Below are positions 7,965-11,404 of a stretch of DNA of 11,404 nt, one piece after another; within the stretch, counting starts at the first letter, position 1, and each line of letters opens with the position of its first letter. The notes under the pieces were generated by a model. That model did no database searches and was not told where the DNA came from. It saw only the letters and a program-made list of their open reading frames with translations. The stretch comes from Saccoglossus kowalevskii (lineage: Eukaryota; Hemichordata; Enteropneusta; Harrimaniidae), in assembly GCF_000003605.2 (NCBI RefSeq), contig NW_003142977.1, positions 1 to 11,404 on the forward strand, written 5' to 3'. The translations under genes and the position numbers were made by a program.

Positions 7965-8375
7965 ATTATACTTGATTTTAATTGGTTCGACAACTTTCAT
8001 TTCTTGATATTAACCACTTAACACCACGTCGAGCGCATTGGGTAATTTAAATGAGTCACATGCAAAACATTGCCATTCTCTTTAACTCATTCAGCAACCG
8101 TTCACTTTACTTAAGTATGCCTACGTTTGAATAATATTTTTATTTATTTCAATTATATTCTCGTTTTTTTTCATATTTCATTTTCATTCTGTATATATAT
8201 GTCGCCTTCGTGCGCAGACCAATTGAAGTCATAGAGTAAACTTAAATATTTACAAATCATTAAAACCAAATTGATTTCACAAAAACTGCTGTTTGTCAGT
8301 AGTCAGCTCTGCCTCTATTTTTATTTTCCGCCGTATTCTGTCCTATACATGAAGTCTGCGTGTGCCCGCGGACTT
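7965..8375 (+). repeat. Spacer S6 (A-type)
   Basis: This spacer is 411 bp with all A-type markers. Private changes are CATGCAAAACATTGCC (for CATGCCAAACAATGCC) and GAGTAAACTTAAA (for GAGTAACCTTAAA). TGAGTCA is at 8052-8058 and TATATATAT at 8192-8200. The junction inverted repeat is intact at 8352-8375. Confidence 0.9.
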
Positions 8376-9400
8376 GACAATGTGTGGCTTTCATAACGAT
8401 TACGCATTACATCATTGTCATAGGTGCGAATATTTGAATACGCCGACTTGACAATGTGTGGCTTTCATAACGATTACGCATTACATCATTGTCATAAATG
8501 CGAATATTTGAAGACGCCAACTTGACAATGTGTGGCTTTCATAACGATTACGCGTTACATCATTGTCATAAATGCGAATATTTGAACACGCCGACTTGAC
8601 AATGTGTGGCTTTCATAACGATTACGCATTACATCATTGTCATAGGTGCGAATATTTGAATACGCCGACTTGACAATGTGTGGCTTTCATAACGATTACG
8701 CATTACATCATTGTCATGCATGCGAATATTTTAAGACGCCAACTTGACAATGTGTGGCTTTCATAACGATTACGCATTACATCATTGTCATCAATGCGAA
8801 TATTTGAATACGCCGACTTGACAATGTGTGGCTTTCATAACGATTACGCATTACATCATTTTCATAAATGCGAATATTTGAACACGCCGACTTGACAATG
8901 TGTGGCATTCATAACGATTGCGCATAACATCATTGTCATAAATGCGAATATTTGAATACGCCGACTTGACAATGTGTGGCTTTCATAACGATTACGCATT
9001 ACATCATTTTCATAAATGCGAATATTTGAACACGCCGATTTGACAATGTGTGGCATTCATAACGATTACGCATTCCATCATTGTCATCAATGCGCATATT
9101 TGAATACGCCGACATGACAATGTGTGGCTTTCATAACGATTACGCATTACATCATTGTCATAAATGCGAATATTTTAACACGCCGACTTGACAATGTGTG
9201 GCATTCATAACGATTACGCATTACATCATTGTCATCAGTGCGAATATTTTAAGACGCCAACTTGACAATATGTGGCTTTCATAACGATTACGCATTACAT
9301 CATTGTCATAAATGCGAATATTTGAATACGCCGACTTGACAATGTGTGGCATTCATAACGATTACGCATTACATCATTGTCATAAATGCGAATATTTGAA
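8376..9400 (+). repeat. Array A6: fourteen 74-bp units (A-type)
   Basis: Unit starts run from 8376 to 9338. The order is AGG; AAA/GAAGACG; AAA/GAACACG; AGG; GCA/TTTTAAGACG; CAA; CATTTTCAT; GGCATTC with GATTGCG; CATTTTCAT; GGCATTC with CATTCCATC; AAA/TTTTAACACG; GGCATTC with CAG; AATATGTGG; final GGCATTC. It is the fuller counterpart of A1. Private changes are ACGCGTTAC in unit 3, GCATAACATC in unit 8 and CGCCGATTTG after unit 9. A short minus-strand ORF across units 7-9 comes only from the repeat. Confidence 0.95.
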
Positions 9401-9502
9401 TTACATAACATCGAAGTTCTGAAATATGCAAACGAGTAAATTATCCACTAGTTAATTATATAACATCGGAGTTTTGAAAGAAGGAACAAATAAAGTGCTG
9501 AA
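9401..9502 (+). repeat. Tail T6 (A-type) with AATAAA
   Basis: This is a standard 102-bp tail with AATAAA at 9489-9494 and the A-type GTGCTG. It is the last tail: the following cassette has none. Confidence 0.9.
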
Positions 9503-9913
9503 ATTATACTTGATTTTAATTGGTTCGACAACTTTCATTTCTTGATATTAACCACTTAACACCACGTCGAGCGCATTGGGTAATTTAAATGAGTCACATG
9601 CCAAACAATGCCATTGTCTTTAACTCATTCAGCAACCGTTCACTTTACTTAAGTATGCCTACGTTTGAATAATATTTTTATTTATTTCAATTATATTCTC
9701 GTTTTTTTTCATATTTCATTTTCATTCTGTATATTTATGTCGCCTTCGTTCGCAGACCAATTGAAGTCATAGAGTAACCTTAAATATTTACAAATCATTA
9801 AAACCAAATTGATTTCACAAAAACTGCTGTTTGTCAGTAGTCAGCTCTGCCTCTATTTTTATTTTCCGCCGTATTCTGTCCTATACATAAAGTCTGTGTG
9901 TGCCCGCGGACTT
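9503..9913 (+). repeat. Spacer S7, mosaic of A-type (left) and B-type (right)
   Basis: It carries the A-type CTTTACTTAAG (marker at 9649), but the B-type TATATTTATG (marker at 9735), CGTTCGCAG and ACATAAAGTC further right. The A-to-B switch therefore lies between 9649 and 9735. Private changes are CATTGTCTTTAAC (for CATTCTCTTTAAC) and GTCTGTGTG (for GTCTGCGTG), the latter weakening the junction inverted repeat. TGAGTCA is at 9590-9596. Confidence 0.9.
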
Positions 9914-11163
9914 GACAATGTGTGGCTTTCATAACGATTACGCATTACATCATTGTCATAGGTGCGAATATTTGAATACGCCGACTTGACAATGTGTGGC
10001 TTTCATAACGATTACGCATTACATCATTGTCATAAATGCGAATATTTGAAGACGCCAACTTGACAATGTGTGGCTTTCATAACGATTACGCATTACATCA
10101 TTGTCATAAATGCGAATATTTGAACACGCCGACTTGACAATGTGTGGCTTTCATAACGATTACGCATTACATCATTGTCATATGTGCGAATATTTGAATA
10201 CGCCGACTTGACAATATGTGGCTTTCATAACGATTACGCATTACATCATTGTCATAAATGCGAATATTTGAATACGCCGACTTGACAATGTGTGGCTTTC
10301 ATAACGATTACGCATTACATCATTGTCATAAATGCGAATATTTGAATACGCCGACTTGACAATGTGTGGCTTTCATAACGATTACGCATTACATCATTGT
10401 CATAAATGCGAATATTTGAATACGCTGACTTCACAATGTGTGGCTTTCATAACGATTACGCATTACATCATTGTCATAAATGCGAATATTTGAACACGCC
10501 GACTTGACAATGTGTGGCTTTCATAACGATTACGCATTACATCATTGTCATCAATGCGAATATTTGAATACGCCGACTTGACAATGTGTGGCTTTCATAA
10601 CGATTACGCATTACATCATTTTCATAAATGCGAATATTTGAACACGCCGACTTGACAATGTGTGGCATTCATAACGATTACGCATTACATCATTGTCATA
10701 AATGCGAATATTTGAATACGCCGACTTAACAATGTGTGGCTTTCATAACGATTACATCATTGTCATAAATGCAAATATTTGAATACGCTGACTTCACAAT
10801 GTGTGGCTTTCATAACGATTACGCATTACATCATTGTCATCAATGCGAATATTTGAATACGCCGACTTGACAATATGTGGCTTTCATAACGATTACGCAT
10901 TACATCATTGTCATAAATGCGAATATTTGAATACGCCGACTTGACAATGTGTGGCATTCATAACGATTACGCATTACATAATTGTCATAAATGCGAATAT
11001 TTGAATACGCCGACTTGACAATGTGTGGCTTTCATAACGATTACGCATTACATCATTGTCATACATGCGAATATTTGAATACGCTGACTTCACAATGTGT
11101 GGCTTTCATAACGATTACGCATTACATCATTGTCATAAATGATGATATTTTTAATACCCCTAC
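9914..11163 (+). repeat. Array A7: seventeen 74-bp units, decaying at the right edge
   Basis: Units start at 9914 and every 74 bp to 10728, then at 10795, 10869, 10943, 11017 and 11091. The unit at 10728 is 67 bp because seven bases are lost between two ATTAC direct repeats (near 10751). The following variant, GCAAATATTT, creates an exact ATGCAAAT octamer. The last unit is clean to about 11141, then matches only roughly to about 11163, and no tail follows. The order begins A-type and later contains B-type markers (CTGACTTCAC, AATATGTGG). Confidence 0.92.
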
Positions 11164-11341
11164 ATTTACAGTTCATTGACAGTCATACGTCATTGGTTAT
11201 ACCGTCCGGTAACCACAGCATCACTACCTTATAAACGGGTAAAAAACACGCAAAAACAAAATGATATTTTTTTCGGTAATACTATGAATTTAATAGTGCA
11301 TTGCTCGTATATTATATTATATTCTTATTACCAGAGCCTCT
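11164..11341. other. AT-rich right flank with promoter-like motifs
   Basis: This stretch is unique sequence. It holds ACGTCATTGGTTA at 11187-11199 (a CRE-like half plus inverted CCAAT), a bulged inverted repeat GGTTA/TAACC at 11195-11214, TATAAA at 11230-11235 and a TATATTATATTATATT run from 11308. Read on plus it could be a promoter for a gene starting near the right edge. Read on minus, ATTAAA (complement of 11287-11292) could be a poly(A) signal for a gene ending at 11342. The two readings compete and the window is too short to decide. Confidence 0.3.
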
Positions 11342-11404
11342 TTAGTCGGCACAAATGTCCGCTTCCATCTCCCACGACGTGGACGCGAGTTGGTTTTTGG
11401 GAGA
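11342..11404 (-). CDS. Possible C-terminal end of a minus-strand gene, cut by the right window edge (alternative reading)
   Basis: On the minus strand, 20 codons are open from the window edge to a TAA at 11344-11342, ending SWEMEADICAD. The mixed composition looks protein-like, and ATTAAA about 50 nt downstream could serve as a poly(A) signal. If real, this gene would converge on the satellite domain. No family is recognisable. It overlaps the plus-strand candidate, and at most one is likely to be real. Confidence 0.22.
   Translation of the reverse strand, partial: SPKNQLASTSWEMEADICAD
11355..11404 (+). CDS. Possible start of a plus-strand gene, cut by the right window edge
   Basis: The ATG at 11355 has A at -3 and an in-frame TAG four codons upstream. 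It opens 16 codons (MSASISHDVDASWFLG) to the window edge. The stretch is clearly GC-richer than the flank before it, and third positions are mostly G or C. A TATATTA run lies about 47 nt upstream. No domain is recognisable in so short a piece. The opposite strand is equally open, so this is an alternative to the minus-strand reading, not an addition to it. Confidence 0.22.
   Translation, partial: MSASISHDVDASWFLG

Larger units (their letters stand above)
281..11163. repeat. Nested satellite domain: six spacer-array-tail cassettes plus a final spacer-array
   Basis: About 10.9 kb is made of three module types in fixed order: spacer S (405-412 bp, seven copies), an array of 74-bp units (seven arrays, 101 units) and tail T (100-102 bp, six copies). 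Spacer starts are at 281, 1523, 3429, 4517, 5612, 7965 and 9503, giving cassette lengths of 1242, 1906, 1088, 1095, 2353 and 1538 bp. Nearly all the length difference comes from the number of 74-bp units. Copies of S and T differ at only a few positions, which implies strong homogenisation. The domain begins with S and ends in an array without a tail. No protein-coding capacity is evident: 74 is not a multiple of 3, so each unit changes frame and only short ORFs arise. Confidence 0.95.

Noticed and set aside
8862-9056. Minus-strand ORF of 64 codons within array A6
   Set aside because: It consists wholly of 74-bp units read in shifting frames; the protein contains the repeat itself (SACSNIRIYEN and similar) and has no conservation signal beyond the DNA repeat.
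281-9913. Spacer as an rRNA, 5S or tRNA gene, making the locus an rDNA intergenic spacer
   Set aside because: No cloverleaf, A/B box pair or recognisable rRNA sequence was seen in the spacer; it is AT-rich with T-runs. The likeness to rDNA spacers is in layout only.
281-11163. Telomeric or simple-sequence repeat
   Set aside because: No TTAGGG- or TTAGG-type motif runs are present, and the 74-bp unit is complex sequence.
10991-11179. Plus-strand ORF of 62 codons across the end of A7
   Set aside because: It starts inside a repeat unit and ends in the unique flank; equivalent frames in other units are interrupted, so it is a chance opening.
11284-11404. Plus-strand frame open from an ATG at 11284 to the window edge
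   Set aside because: Its first half crosses an AT-rich TATATTATATT stretch giving a run of I, L and Y residues, and its ATG overlaps the stop of a nine-codon upstream frame. The later ATG at 11355 or the minus-strand frame explains the GC-rich part better.

Overview
The window is almost entirely one nested satellite domain (about 281 to 11163) between two short AT-rich, promoter-like flanks. No complete protein gene fits inside it. At the left edge, the first 43 codons of a PHD-type zinc-finger protein run off the window on the minus strand, with a well-spaced TATA/initiator promoter behind them. The right edge has a short GC-richer stretch that may be the edge of another gene. The PHD finger, TATA-Inr spacing, CCAAT motifs and AATAAA signals all point to eukaryotic RNA polymerase II biology. 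The source could be an animal (probably invertebrate) nuclear genome, or a large DNA virus or virus-like element resident in one. The sequence alone does not decide between these.

The domain has two repeat levels. The lower level is a 74-bp unit present 101 times in seven arrays (A1-A7 with 10, 19, 8, 8, 25, 14 and 17 units). Apart from one unit with a 7-bp deletion, unit starts stay in perfect 74-bp register. The upper level is a cassette: an AT-rich spacer S of about 411 bp, then a 74-bp array, then a 102-bp tail T. The layout is (S-A-T) x 6 followed by S-A, so the domain opens with a spacer and ends in an array whose last unit decays into unique DNA.

The cassette parts carry regulatory-looking signals. 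Every S has an invariant TGAGTCA (AP-1/TRE-like) site, an ATTGG (inverted CCAAT) site, a TATA-like run and, at its 3' edge, an inverted repeat directly abutting the first 74-bp unit. Every T has a canonical AATAAA. Each 74-bp unit contains an inverted repeat (TGACAATG/CATTGTCA) overlapping a second one (CGCATT/AATGCG). Two readings fit: a reiterated enhancer/replication-origin region like the 'hr' elements of large invertebrate DNA viruses, or a tandem series of repeat-RNA transcription units with a promoter-like spacer and a poly(A) signal.

Unit variants act as markers that let the recombination history be read by eye. There are A-type cassettes (1, 6) and B-type cassettes (3, 4). Cassettes 2 and 5 are A/B chimeras and are the longest. 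Spacer S7 is a mosaic, A1 is a four-unit deletion relative to A6, and position 6388 in A5 looks like the scar of a lost spacer.
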